This document shows positions 1-5,073 of a stretch of 5,593 nucleotides of DNA, in pieces. How positions within the stretch are numbered: position 1 is the first letter of the stretch; every line of letters begins with the position of its first letter. The position numbers and the translations under genes are program-made. The notes under the pieces were generated by a model, which had not been told where the DNA came from, ran no database searches, and saw only the letters and a list, made by a program, of their open reading frames with translations. Where the stretch lies: the NCBI GenBank assembly GCA_026786155.1, contig JAJAYR010000221.1, positions 1 to 5,593 of the forward strand, written 5' to 3'. The stretch comes from Pyrinomonadaceae bacterium (GTDB taxonomy: Bacteria > Acidobacteriota > Blastocatellia > Pyrinomonadales > Pyrinomonadaceae).

Positions 1-71
1 GTGGAGAGTGGAGAGTCGAGAGTCGAGAGGTAAGAAGTTCGTTCTTAAACTCTCGACCCTCCACTCTCCAC
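1..71. repeat. Heptad-built palindromic element A (may extend left of window)
   Basis: The left arm is a run of 7-bp units: GTGGAGA at 1-7 and 8-14, GTCGAGA at 15-21 and 22-28, then a decayed unit at 29-35. Bases 50-71 are the reverse complement of bases 1-22 with one mismatch and carry the matching pyrimidine heptads (CCTCCAC at 58-64, TCTCCAC at 65-71). The centre holds a small extra stem, TAAGAA (31-36) with TTCTTA (42-47). The transcript would form a long hairpin in either direction. The right arm ends on the last base of the stop codon of the adaptor gene, so the element lies directly behind that gene and could stabilise or terminate its mRNA. There is no T-run typical of an intrinsic terminator. 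The left edge of the window may cut it. Confidence 0.85.
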
Positions 72-1390
72 TAAAAACTTACCTTCGCTCCTTCATAGAG
101 CTTATCCAGATTACTCGTCGCCACCGTTTCATCGGCGTTGATGCCAGTTAGAATTTGAACGAAATCATTTTCTTCCGTGCCGAGTTGGACAACTCGTAAT
201 TTAACTACGCCGTCCTGAATGACAAACGCCCGGAAAGCCTGCGTGCTTTGGTCGTTGATGACCGCCGCCTTCGGGACGAAAATTCCGGTGCTGCCGCCTT
301 CGCGCGTGATATTCGCCGTGGCAAACATTCCCGTTCGCAAAGCGTTGTCGCCGTTTTCGATTGACGCTTCGACAATCACCGACCGCGAGGTCGTCTCCAG
401 CGCGGGATTGATCGCCGTAATCGTTCCCGCGAATTTACGGTCTCGATAAGCGTCAACTTCAATCGAAACGCCGCGACCGATAGAAATATACGGCACATTC
501 GCTTCCGCCACTTGCAGTTGCGCTTTGATGGGATTCGTCCGAAGCAGCGTTGCCACTGCCGTCGCCGTCGTTACAAACTCGCCGACCGCGACCGGACGAT
601 TGCTGATAAATCCAGCAAACGGAGCGCGAATCACCGTATCGGCAATCGCTTGTTTGGCTAAATCAATCTGCGTCCCGGCGGCGTTGACGGCGGCTTGGGC
701 GCTTTTGATCGCTTCGTTATTCTGCCGCGCCGCGTTTCTCGCGCCTTCCAAATTTTGCAGGGCGTTGCTGACCCGCGCCCGCGCCGTGTCGCGCAAAGTG
801 CGGTAATTTTCATAATTTTGCAGTGAAACATCGCCCGTTTCGACGAGTTCCCGATAGCGTTTTTCGTTGGCTTCGGCTTGCCGCAATTCGGCGATTGCCT
901 GTTCGTAAATGGCGTTGGCGGCGCGGACTTCGGGAATCGCGCCCGCGCTGAAACTGCCGTTCACCGCCAGCCCCAAACGCGCTTCGGCTTGCCGCACGGC
1001 GGAAACCGTCTGAGCGACATTGGCGGTTGCCTGTGCCAATTGCAGTTGCGCGTCGCGCTCGTCAAGTTTGGCGATGATGGTCCCTTGCCCGACGAATTCG
1101 CCGACATTCACACCGACGTTGACGACTTTGCCCGCCGCTCGCGGCGCGATGTCGGAAGATTCCGAAGCAATCAAACTGCCGGTCGCCGCAATCACGGCGG
1201 GAACTTCACGCGCCACGGCGGTCGCCTGCGTAACGGTAAAAACTTCGTTGTTTTGTGATTGCCGGTTAGCATTTTCCAACTCGGCAGTTTTTGAAGCGGA
1301 ATTGCCGCAGGAAATTCCGCAAGCGGATAAAAGTAAGACTAAAATTAGCGGTCGAACAAGCAAACTTCGTTCGGAGTTGAAAAATACCAT
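71..1390 (-). CDS. RND-type efflux periplasmic adaptor lipoprotein (membrane fusion protein, HlyD/AcrA family)
   Basis: This is a 439-aa adaptor that would link an inner-membrane pump to an outer-membrane channel across the periplasm. A basic, hydrophobic N-terminus runs into a lipobox ending LLLSAC, with the lipidated cysteine at residue 24, so the mature protein should be membrane-anchored in the periplasm. The first half of the lipoyl-like domain is at about 75-112 (IAPRAAGKVVNVGVNVGEFV). A long Ala/Gln/Glu-rich coiled-coil hairpin spans about 113-250. The second lipoyl half follows at 252-275 (IRAPFAGFISNRPVAVGEFV), then a beta-barrel at about 285-365 (with LRTGMFATANI) and a membrane-proximal domain to the end. 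Length and order are normal for the family. The ATG at 1388-1390 is chosen because it gives an intact signal peptide; no good Shine-Dalgarno is visible. The cognate permease gene is expected left of the window. The substrate cannot be told from sequence. It diverges from an ECF sigma operon, which may regulate it (inference). Confidence 0.93.
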   Translation of the reverse strand: MVFFNSERSLLVRPLILVLLLSACGISCGNSASKTAELENANRQSQNNEVFTVTQATAVAREVPAVIAATGSLIASESSDIAPRAAGKVVNVGVNVGEFVGQGTIIAKLDERDAQLQLAQATANVAQTVSAVRQAEARLGLAVNGSFSAGAIPEVRAANAIYEQAIAELRQAEANEKRYRELVETGDVSLQNYENYRTLRDTARARVSNALQNLEGARNAARQNNEAIKSAQAAVNAAGTQIDLAKQAIADTVIRAPFAGFISNRPVAVGEFVTTATAVATLLRTNPIKAQLQVAEANVPYISIGRGVSIEVDAYRDRKFAGTITAINPALETTSRSVIVEASIENGDNALRTGMFATANITREGGSTGIFVPKAAVINDQSTQAFRAFVIQDGVVKLRVVQLGTEENDFVQILTGINADETVATSNLDKLYEGAKVSF

Positions 1391-1478
1391 AAATAAATAA
1401 TCTAAAAAAATATCCCGATTGAATAATCAATAGAACGATTTAAAACATTGTTCACTAATATCCTTTTTTGGCGGTGTC

Positions 1479-1616
1479 TCACAAATTATGCGGCTGGAAA
1501 ATAACATCGGAAGAGCTGAGAGATGAGAGCTGAGAGATAATAGACGAGAGACAAAACCGTCGTCTGAATCTCTCAGTTATCATCTTTCATCTCTCTGCTC
1601 TTCCGATGTAAAAAAA
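1479..1616 (-). repeat. Heptad-built palindromic element B (dispersed repeat, reverse-oriented copy)
   Basis: The outer arms are perfect 13-bp inverted repeats: ACATCGGAAGAGC at 1504-1516 and its complement at 1597-1609. Inside, the left arm is made of 7-bp units (AGAGCTG then AGAGATG, repeated at 1512-1525 and 1526-1539, followed by degenerate units to about 1553). The right arm (1566-1600) is pyrimidine-rich with the same spacing. The tip pairs AGACGA (1542-1547) with TCGTCT (1560-1565). Read on the minus strand it aligns with element C at 3633-3755. Both contain AGATGAAAGATGATAACTGA (minus strand of 1573-1592) and end in GCATAATTTGTGA (minus strand of 1479-1491). The GCGGTGTCT just outside (1471-1479) is repeated inverted at 1667-1675, so the full element may be 1471-1675. 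It lies between two divergent genes, so it is not a simple 3'-end terminator. Confidence 0.85.
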
Positions 1617-1660
1617 CTCGGAAATCCTTCAGCCTAAAATTCTAAACGGCGCCCCTTGTT

Positions 1661-1756
1661 TTAGCTAGACACCGCGAATTTCCAATCGGTTACAAAAATA
1701 TCAAAAAAAATAATCCGGCATTGTAACCGAATCGTTTTATTCGGTGTCTTAGCTTA
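1661..1756. repeat. Imperfect inverted repeat upstream of the sigma gene, with perfect TCGGTTACAA inner arms
   Basis: The inner arms are exact: TCGGTTACAA at 1686-1695 and its complement at 1721-1730, separated by 25 AT-rich bases. The outer arms continue the pairing with small gaps: AGCTAGACACCG at 1663-1674 against CGGTGTCTTAGCT at 1742-1754. Total span is about 96 bp, ending about 100 bp before the sigma start codon. It could be a pair of operator half-sites, an RNA hairpin in the 5' leader if transcription starts upstream, or another small palindromic element. The shared CGGTGTCT motif ties it to the flank of element B. No function can be assigned. Confidence 0.7.
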
Positions 1757-1840
1757 ATAGAAAGATTTTGAAAAGTTGTTTGATAAAGAAAATCTGTGAG
1801 TTTAAGATTGTTTCTCGACGGTTGAGTAAAATTTACTGAA

Positions 1841-1856
1841 AAAGGGAAACGGTTTG
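1841..1856 (+). promoter_or_regulatory. Ribosome binding site and TTG start of the sigma factor
   Basis: AAAGGG at 1841-1846 lies 7 bases before a TTG at 1854-1856. The reading frame is closed by a TAA at 1827-1829, and no ATG or GTG lies between that stop and the conserved start of sigma region 2. The TTG is therefore the most likely start; CTG at 1836 is the only other near-start codon. Confidence 0.75.
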
Positions 1857-2453
1857 GCGGAAGAATTTCAAAATTTGCCCGAAAGGGAATTGGCGGAAAA
1901 AGCGGCGAATAATGACGAAGCGGCGTTCGCCGAAATCGTCCGCCGGCACAGCCCGCGCATTTTTCGCGTCGCCGCCCGGTTTTTTTCGCGTTACAGTTTG
2001 GTCGAAGAGGCAGCGCAGGAAATTTTTTTGAAAGTCTTTACGCAAATCGGAAATTTTGAAGCCCGCGGTTCTCTGGAAGGCTGGCTAACGCGCATCGCCG
2101 TCACGACTTGCATCAATTTAACGCGCTCCGCCAAACGCCAGCCGGAATTGATAATTTCCGATTTGACCGAAGACGAAAACGCCTGGCTGGAAGAAAAATT
2201 TCATCACGCATCGGCGACCGACCATCGTCAGGAAGAAGAAAAATTCATCGCCGCCGATTTACTCAACCGCGTTTTGAACGTGCTGCCGCCCGAAGACCGT
2301 TTGATTTTACAGATGATTGACGGCGAAGGCGAATCAATCAGAGACGTGGCAAAACTTTTGAATTGGAGCGAATCGAAAGTAAAAATCAAAGCGTTTCGGG
2401 CGCGAAAACGCTTCCGCGAAACGATTCAAAAACTTTCTCCGCCAGCCGATTAA
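1854..2453 (+). CDS. ECF-type RNA polymerase sigma factor (sigma-70 family)
   Basis: This 199-aa protein has the two-domain layout of extracytoplasmic-function sigma factors, which direct RNA polymerase to a stress regulon when released by an anti-sigma factor. Region 2 spans about residues 16-91, including VEEAAQEIFLKVFTQIGNFE, which contacts core polymerase and the -10 element, and the following GSLEGWLTRIAVTTCINLTR segment. An acidic, variable linker (about 92-130) leads into region 4 at about 133-186. There LPPEDRLILQMIDGEGESI is followed by a helix-turn-helix with recognition helix near WSESKVKIKAFRARKRFRE. Region 3 is absent, as expected. Translation starts at TTG, which may keep expression low. 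The anti-sigma gene follows 39 bp downstream. The divergent efflux adaptor is a candidate target, but no ECF-type promoter could be recognised with confidence. Confidence 0.93.
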   Translation: MAEEFQNLPERELAEKAANNDEAAFAEIVRRHSPRIFRVAARFFSRYSLVEEAAQEIFLKVFTQIGNFEARGSLEGWLTRIAVTTCINLTRSAKRQPELIISDLTEDENAWLEEKFHHASATDHRQEEEKFIAADLLNRVLNVLPPEDRLILQMIDGEGESIRDVAKLLNWSESKVKIKAFRARKRFRETIQKLSPPAD

Positions 2454-2461
2454 AGTTTCAC

Positions 2462-2492
2462 AAAAAAGTAAAAAAAAAGTAAAAAGAAAAAA
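2462..2492 (+). promoter_or_regulatory. A-rich spacer between sigma and anti-sigma genes
   Basis: These 31 bases are almost only A, interrupted by two GT pairs and one G, forming imperfect AAAAAGTAAAA repeats right up to the anti-sigma ATG. There is no clear Shine-Dalgarno sequence; the nearest purine-rich piece is AAAAGAAAAAA. Translation of the anti-sigma factor may depend on an unstructured A-rich leader or on coupling to the sigma gene. The long A-runs are also prone to slippage. Confidence 0.55.
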
Positions 2493-2975
2493 ATGAAAAG
2501 CCGACATATTACAAAAATTCTCGACCGCACGGAATTCAGCCGAATATCCGCTGCTGATTCGGTGGAAATCGCCGAACACATTAACGATTGTCAAAATTGC
2601 CGCGCCGCGTTCCAAGCGGCAAGAATTTCCTCGATTTTGTTAAAAGAAAATTCTCTCGCCGAATCGCTCGCGCCGTCGCCGTTTTTCCAAATGAAAGTTT
2701 TGAATGCGTGGCGCGAAAAACAAATCGTGCAAAAGCCTCTCGCCGCCTTTTGGCGTTGGTGGCAAGCCTCCGCGACGCTCGTTTTGCTGATGTGTTTAAC
2801 CGTCATCGGGCTGATGGCGATAACTTTCGCCGCCTCGAATTCCGAAACCGCCGCCAACCAAAAAAGCAGTGCCGACGGAAAATTATTCTCCGCCGAAACG
2901 GTGATTCTCAATCAAAAACCGCCGCACAATTTAACGACCGAGCAGGTTTTTGAAGTCCTTGATGCCGGAAAATGA
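2493..2975 (+). CDS. Membrane-bound zinc-finger anti-sigma factor (ZAS type)
   Basis: This 160-aa protein is the likely inhibitor of the sigma factor encoded 39 bp upstream. The cytoplasmic N-terminus carries the anti-sigma zinc-finger signature H-x3-C-x2-C: His29, Cys33 and Cys36 in the segment AEHINDCQNCRAAF. This is followed by a helix-rich stretch (about 40-85) that in this family wraps around sigma. One transmembrane helix at about 92-114 (ATLVLLMCLTVIGLMAITFA), preceded by a Trp-rich FWRWW edge, would leave a periplasmic tail of about 45 residues. That tail has no recognisable domain, and signal input may come from another protein. The 5-residue TEQVF stretch near the C-terminus is unremarkable. 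It is clearly shorter than anti-sigma factors with large sensor domains. The start is the only ATG that fits. The next gene begins 29 bp later, so one mRNA is likely. Confidence 0.85.
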   Translation: MKSRHITKILDRTEFSRISAADSVEIAEHINDCQNCRAAFQAARISSILLKENSLAESLAPSPFFQMKVLNAWREKQIVQKPLAAFWRWWQASATLVLLMCLTVIGLMAITFAASNSETAANQKSSADGKLFSAETVILNQKPPHNLTTEQVFEVLDAGK

Positions 2976-3004
2976 AATGCGTCTGATAACGAAGTAGTGG
3001 ATAG

Positions 3005-3382
3005 GTGATGATTAACTTTGAAAGTAAAAATAAATGGCAGATTCGGCTGGCAACTTTAAGTATTTTTTTGCTCGGTTTGGCAGCGGGCGCGTTCGCGCTC
3101 AACGCCTATAACTTATGGCGCGGCGCAGCAAAACAGCCGACCAAGCAGGAGCGTTATCAGGAAGCGTTCAGTCAATTAAATTTAACCGAACCGCAAAAAA
3201 TCGAAGTACAGAAAATCGTCGCCGAAATCCGCGAGAATGTTCAGCAGGTCAGGCAGGAATCCGAACCGCGAATGCAGGGAATTCGCGCTCGCAACGATGC
3301 CCGTCTGCAAAGCGTTTTGACGGCTGAACAATGGACGAAATTTCAAGAACTGCGCGAATCAATCAGGCAGTCGGAAAAGTGA
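3005..3382 (+). CDS. Small membrane-anchored Spy/CpxP-like protein with two LTxxQ motifs
   Basis: This 125-aa protein has one N-terminal hydrophobic helix at about 14-34 (IRLATLSIFLLGLAAGAFAL), acting as signal anchor or uncleaved signal. A highly charged alpha-helical periplasmic part follows. Two LTxxQ motifs, LTEPQ (60-64) and LTAEQ (105-109), sit in helical context, as in the Spy/CpxP family and the related metal-resistance (CnrX-like) proteins. In those families such proteins bind unfolded proteins or metals and feed envelope-stress signals. Here there is no histidine or cysteine at all, so CnrX-type metal coordination is unlikely and a chaperone-like or stress-sensing role is favoured. 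It is third in the operon behind the sigma and anti-sigma genes, which suggests sensor or effector of that pathway. The start could be GTG at 3005 or ATG at 3008; neither has a good Shine-Dalgarno at proper spacing. Eight T residues directly follow the stop, without a convincing stem. Confidence 0.78.
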   Translation: MMINFESKNKWQIRLATLSIFLLGLAAGAFALNAYNLWRGAAKQPTKQERYQEAFSQLNLTEPQKIEVQKIVAEIRENVQQVRQESEPRMQGIRARNDARLQSVLTAEQWTKFQELRESIRQSEK

Positions 3383-3632
3383 TTTTTTTTAACCGCCGAT
3401 TTTCGCCGATGACCGAAGATAAGCCGGTAAGTAAGAGTTTTAGTGTTTTGAGTCCCGTCTTTAGACGGCTTGCCGCCGCGCGGCGCGGGCGGTTAGCATT
3501 AGTAAGAAATTTTCAGTTAAATTTGTATCGAAAAACGGAATTATCGTCGGAACACGAATTTAATTCCCGCATATATTTTATGCCAATCAATCGAACGAAA
3601 ACCGCTGAATTAGCAGGCGGCGTTTCAAAAAT
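3383..3632. other. Non-coding stretch after the sigma operon
   Basis: No gene is supported here. It opens with a T8 tract (3383-3390) right behind the stop of the LTxxQ gene, then a short direct repeat CGCCGAT (two copies near 3393-3410) and the tandem GC hairpins at 3454-3492. The AT-rich remainder has no recognised motif. A plus-strand open frame crossing 3331-3654 is out of frame with the LTxxQ gene and has no family features. Confidence 0.6.
3454..3492. repeat. Two adjacent GC-rich hairpins (REP-like)
   Basis: CCGTCT (3455-3460) pairs with AGACGG (3463-3468) as a tight six-base-pair hairpin. Four bases later, 3473-3492 forms a second hairpin in which CCGCC pairs with GGCGG, with GCG/CGC pairs inside and one bulge. 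The pair stands out as a GC-rich island in AT-rich DNA about 70 bp past the sigma operon. The form resembles repetitive extragenic palindromes. It could protect the 3' end of the operon transcript or act in termination, though no T-run follows. Only one copy is in the window, so repetitiveness is inferred. Confidence 0.55.
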
Positions 3633-3755
3633 GTTTTTACTTCGGAATAGATGACAGATGAAAGATGATAACTGATAGATTTTATCTCTATCCCTCATCT
3701 ATTATCTTTACCTCTCGTCTGTTCAGAAGGTTTTCTCCGTCGGCATAATTTGTGA
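3633..3755 (+). repeat. Heptad-built palindromic element C (dispersed repeat, forward copy)
   Basis: The left arm has 7-bp units AGATGAC (3649-3655), AGATGAA (3656-3662) and AGATGAT (3663-3669), then AACTGAT (3670-3676). The right arm (about 3683-3724) is the pyrimidine-rich complement, with several G-U pairs possible in RNA. It aligns along its length with the minus strand of element B. Shared parts are a TTTTTAC-TCGGAA left shoulder near 3634-3647, the 20-nt AGATGAAAGATGATAACTGA at 3656-3675, TCTATTATCT at 3698-3707, and GCATAATTTGTGA at 3743-3755 as the right end. The last motif overlaps the GTG of the following chimeric open frame. With element B it forms inverted repeats on either side of the sigma operon. 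Confidence 0.85.
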
Positions 3756-3994
3756 AATACTACCGATTACTTTACGCGAGTTTAATTTTATGTTTTGCCG
3801 CCGTCGTCTGTTTCGGCAAACGGCTGCCGGTGCGCCTTTTTACGACTGCCGCCGTCGAACTGCGCGTCAGCTACAACACGATAAAATCCCATATGCGGCA
3901 CATCTACGAAAAACTTCAGGTTCATTCAAAATCCGAAGCCGTCGCCGTGGCGATGCGCGATTTGATTTCCGGCAATGGACAAAAGGGATTTTAA
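3752..3994 (+). pseudogene. Remnant of a LuxR-type HTH regulator behind an unrelated signal-peptide-like start
   Basis: From about 3846 the frame encodes VELRVSYNTIKSHMRHIYEK and then LQVHSKSEAVAVAMRDLI, the second half of a LuxR/NarL helix-turn-helix: recognition helix with S-x-N-T-I-K-S-H, the IYEKLQVHS turn, and the last helix. The first part of the domain (the usual LTxRExEVL helix and most of the scaffold helix) and any receiver or sensor domain are missing. In their place are about 32 residues looking like the start of a secreted protein (YRLLYASLILCFAAVVCFG). The start would be GTG at 3752, which lies in the conserved end of repeat element C. An 80-aa product with half an HTH is unlikely to bind DNA. 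It is best read as a chimeric fragment left by rearrangement. Confidence 0.75.
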
Positions 3995-4159
3995 TTAACG
4001 GCGGCGTTTTACGTTCAATTAACCAATCGGACGAACGCGACCATTGCCGATAATCAAGGGGTCGCTTTAACTTTGGACGACGACACGGTTACGACATTCG
4101 GCATCGGCAGCACCATCAGAAAATCCGACAACACGCTGCTCATCGGCGCGACGGTATGA
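3995..4159 (+). pseudogene. C-terminal remnant of a Calx-beta domain protein
   Basis: Directly after the TAA of the LuxR remnant, the same frame stays open for 54 codons without a start codon and ends at TGA 4157-4159. It contains AFYVQLTNRTNATIADNQGV followed by ALTLDDD. This matches the closing strands of Calx-beta domains (pattern F-x-V-x-L-(S/T)-N-x-T-N-A-T-I-A-D-x-Q-G followed by a DDD turn), which occur in large secreted adhesin-like proteins. The last 24 residues (TVTTFGIG onward) are not recognised. Without start, signal peptide or the body of the protein this is a fragment. Its adjacency to the LuxR tail indicates a patch of decayed coding DNA upstream of the parAB 3' end. The family call rests on pattern memory, not a profile search. 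Confidence 0.6.
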
Positions 4160-4221
4160 CAGCCGTTTTTCCGTTTGTCAACACTACTTGCGTCCGATAA
4201 TAAAGATTATGTTATATTTAT

Positions 4222-5073
4222 TTAGGATTGATTCTTAATACTTTCAAAAGTCTGTTTTAAAGCGCGCAAAATATCCTGTTTCTCGAAGCGGCTCGAATTG
4301 TTAAAACGAATTTCGACGCTGAAATCTTTATCCGCCGGGACGTATCGAAAAGTTTCGGTTGTTTTTGCAGGATTTTTTTGCGCCGCCGGTTCTTTCTGAT
4401 GATTATGGCGGGCGGCGCGGCGGATTTCGTCGCGCTTCAAATTGTTTTCGCCAATATTTTTGACAAAATCGTGCATCGCCGGTTCGTCGAATTGGCGGGC
4501 GATTTCGAGCAGCGTTGATTTCGCCGAGACGTTTGTTTGCAGGCATTTTGCACGAATCGTTTCCGGCAGTCCGGCGATGGTCATTGATTCGGTCACGGTG
4601 GTGCGGCTTTTACCGATTTTTTTGGCGATTTCCTCGTGCGTATAGCCGAATTTCCGGCTCAGGTGAGCCAAGCCGTCCGCCTCTTCCCAAATAGTCAAAT
4701 CCTTCCGCTGGAGGTTTTCGATGAGGGCGATTTCGGCAATCGTCTGCTCGTCAATATCGAACTCGATGCCCGGAACTTCGTTTAATCCGGCGAGCGCCGC
4801 CGCCCGCCAGCGGCGTTCACCGGCGATAATCATCCAGGTTCCGTCGCCGTTCGGTTTCAGCAGCAGCGGCTCTAAAATGCCGTTTTGCTTAATAGAAGCG
4901 GTCAATTCGGTTAAATCGCCGATTTCCACGCGCGGCTGTTCCGGGTTCGGGGCGATTTTGCCGATGGGAACGATTTTCCCGATCGAGCGGTGCGTCCGCA
5001 TCGTCAGTTCGTCAACGTAATGGGCATCGTGCCGCATCTGGATGCCGGTTGGTAAGCCTCTTTTACTAGACAC
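4222..5073 (-). CDS. parB: ParB/Spo0J-family chromosome partition protein
   Basis: This 283-aa centromere-binding CTPase-type clamp works with ParA in DNA segregation. The N-terminus has the MRHDAHYVDEL stretch (13-23), then the ParB core: NPEQPR (43-48), a CTP-binding GERRWRAA motif (85-92), ENLQRKDLTIWEEADGLAHL (120-139), and a helix-turn-helix at about 144-170 (YTHEEIAKKIGKSRTTVTES). A poorly conserved linker (about 222-242) precedes a C-terminal part (243-283) that probably dimerises. It is shorter and more basic than some, but within family range. The start is set at GTG 5073-5071 because a full AAGGAGG lies 9 bases upstream. This GTG overlaps the parA stop by 8 bp, so translation is probably coupled. 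A longer frame reaching 5244 exists but lies inside parA and adds a low-complexity basic leader. No parS site was recognised in the window. Confidence 0.94.
   Translation of the reverse strand: MSSKRGLPTGIQMRHDAHYVDELTMRTHRSIGKIVPIGKIAPNPEQPRVEIGDLTELTASIKQNGILEPLLLKPNGDGTWMIIAGERRWRAAALAGLNEVPGIEFDIDEQTIAEIALIENLQRKDLTIWEEADGLAHLSRKFGYTHEEIAKKIGKSRTTVTESMTIAGLPETIRAKCLQTNVSAKSTLLEIARQFDEPAMHDFVKNIGENNLKRDEIRRAARHNHQKEPAAQKNPAKTTETFRYVPADKDFSVEIRFNNSSRFEKQDILRALKQTFESIKNQS

Larger units (their letters stand above)
1391..1853. other. Divergent intergenic region between efflux adaptor and sigma operon
   Basis: These 463 bp hold no credible gene. Any promoters for the minus-strand adaptor and the plus-strand sigma operon must lie here, but I cannot pick out convincing -35/-10 pairs. 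What can be seen: a small dyad ATTGA (1418-1422) / TCAAT (1427-1431) upstream of the adaptor start; palindromic element B (1479-1616); and an imperfect 96-bp inverted repeat (1661-1756). The 8-mer CGGTGTCT occurs three times: at 1472-1479, inverted at 1667-1674, and at 1742-1749. The stretch 1757-1840 is AT-rich leader with no recognised motif. Confidence 0.8.

Noticed and set aside
1020..1400. Plus-strand open frames antisense to the adaptor gene (also near 219-449, 525-806 and 878-1258)
   Set aside because: Composition is explained by codon bias of the opposite-strand adaptor gene, and no family features were seen.
1504..1609. Possible CRISPR array from short repeats
   Set aside because: Units are 7 bp, contiguous without spacers, and fold back on themselves. 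No cas gene is present.
1722..1800. Sigma-70 promoter for the sigma operon (TTGTAA or TTGAAA as -35)
   Set aside because: No -10-like hexamer lies at the proper 16-18 bp spacing from either candidate.
2591..2911. Minus-strand open frame antisense to the anti-sigma gene
   Set aside because: It mirrors the anti-sigma coding sequence, whose zinc-finger and transmembrane features are clear on the plus strand.
3340..3390. Intrinsic terminator at the T8 tract after the LTxxQ gene
   Set aside because: The only stem before it is about 5 bp (ACTGC/GCAGT) with a loop of about 13 bases and a gap before the T-run, too weak to call.
3331..3654. Plus-strand open frame of 107 codons overlapping the LTxxQ gene
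   Set aside because: It is out of frame with that gene at first, then runs through hairpins and AT-rich non-coding DNA, with no recognisable motif or ribosome binding site.
4157..4180. TGACA/TGTCA dyad as a parB or debris terminator
   Set aside because: Only 5 bp pair reliably and no fitting T-run follows in either direction.
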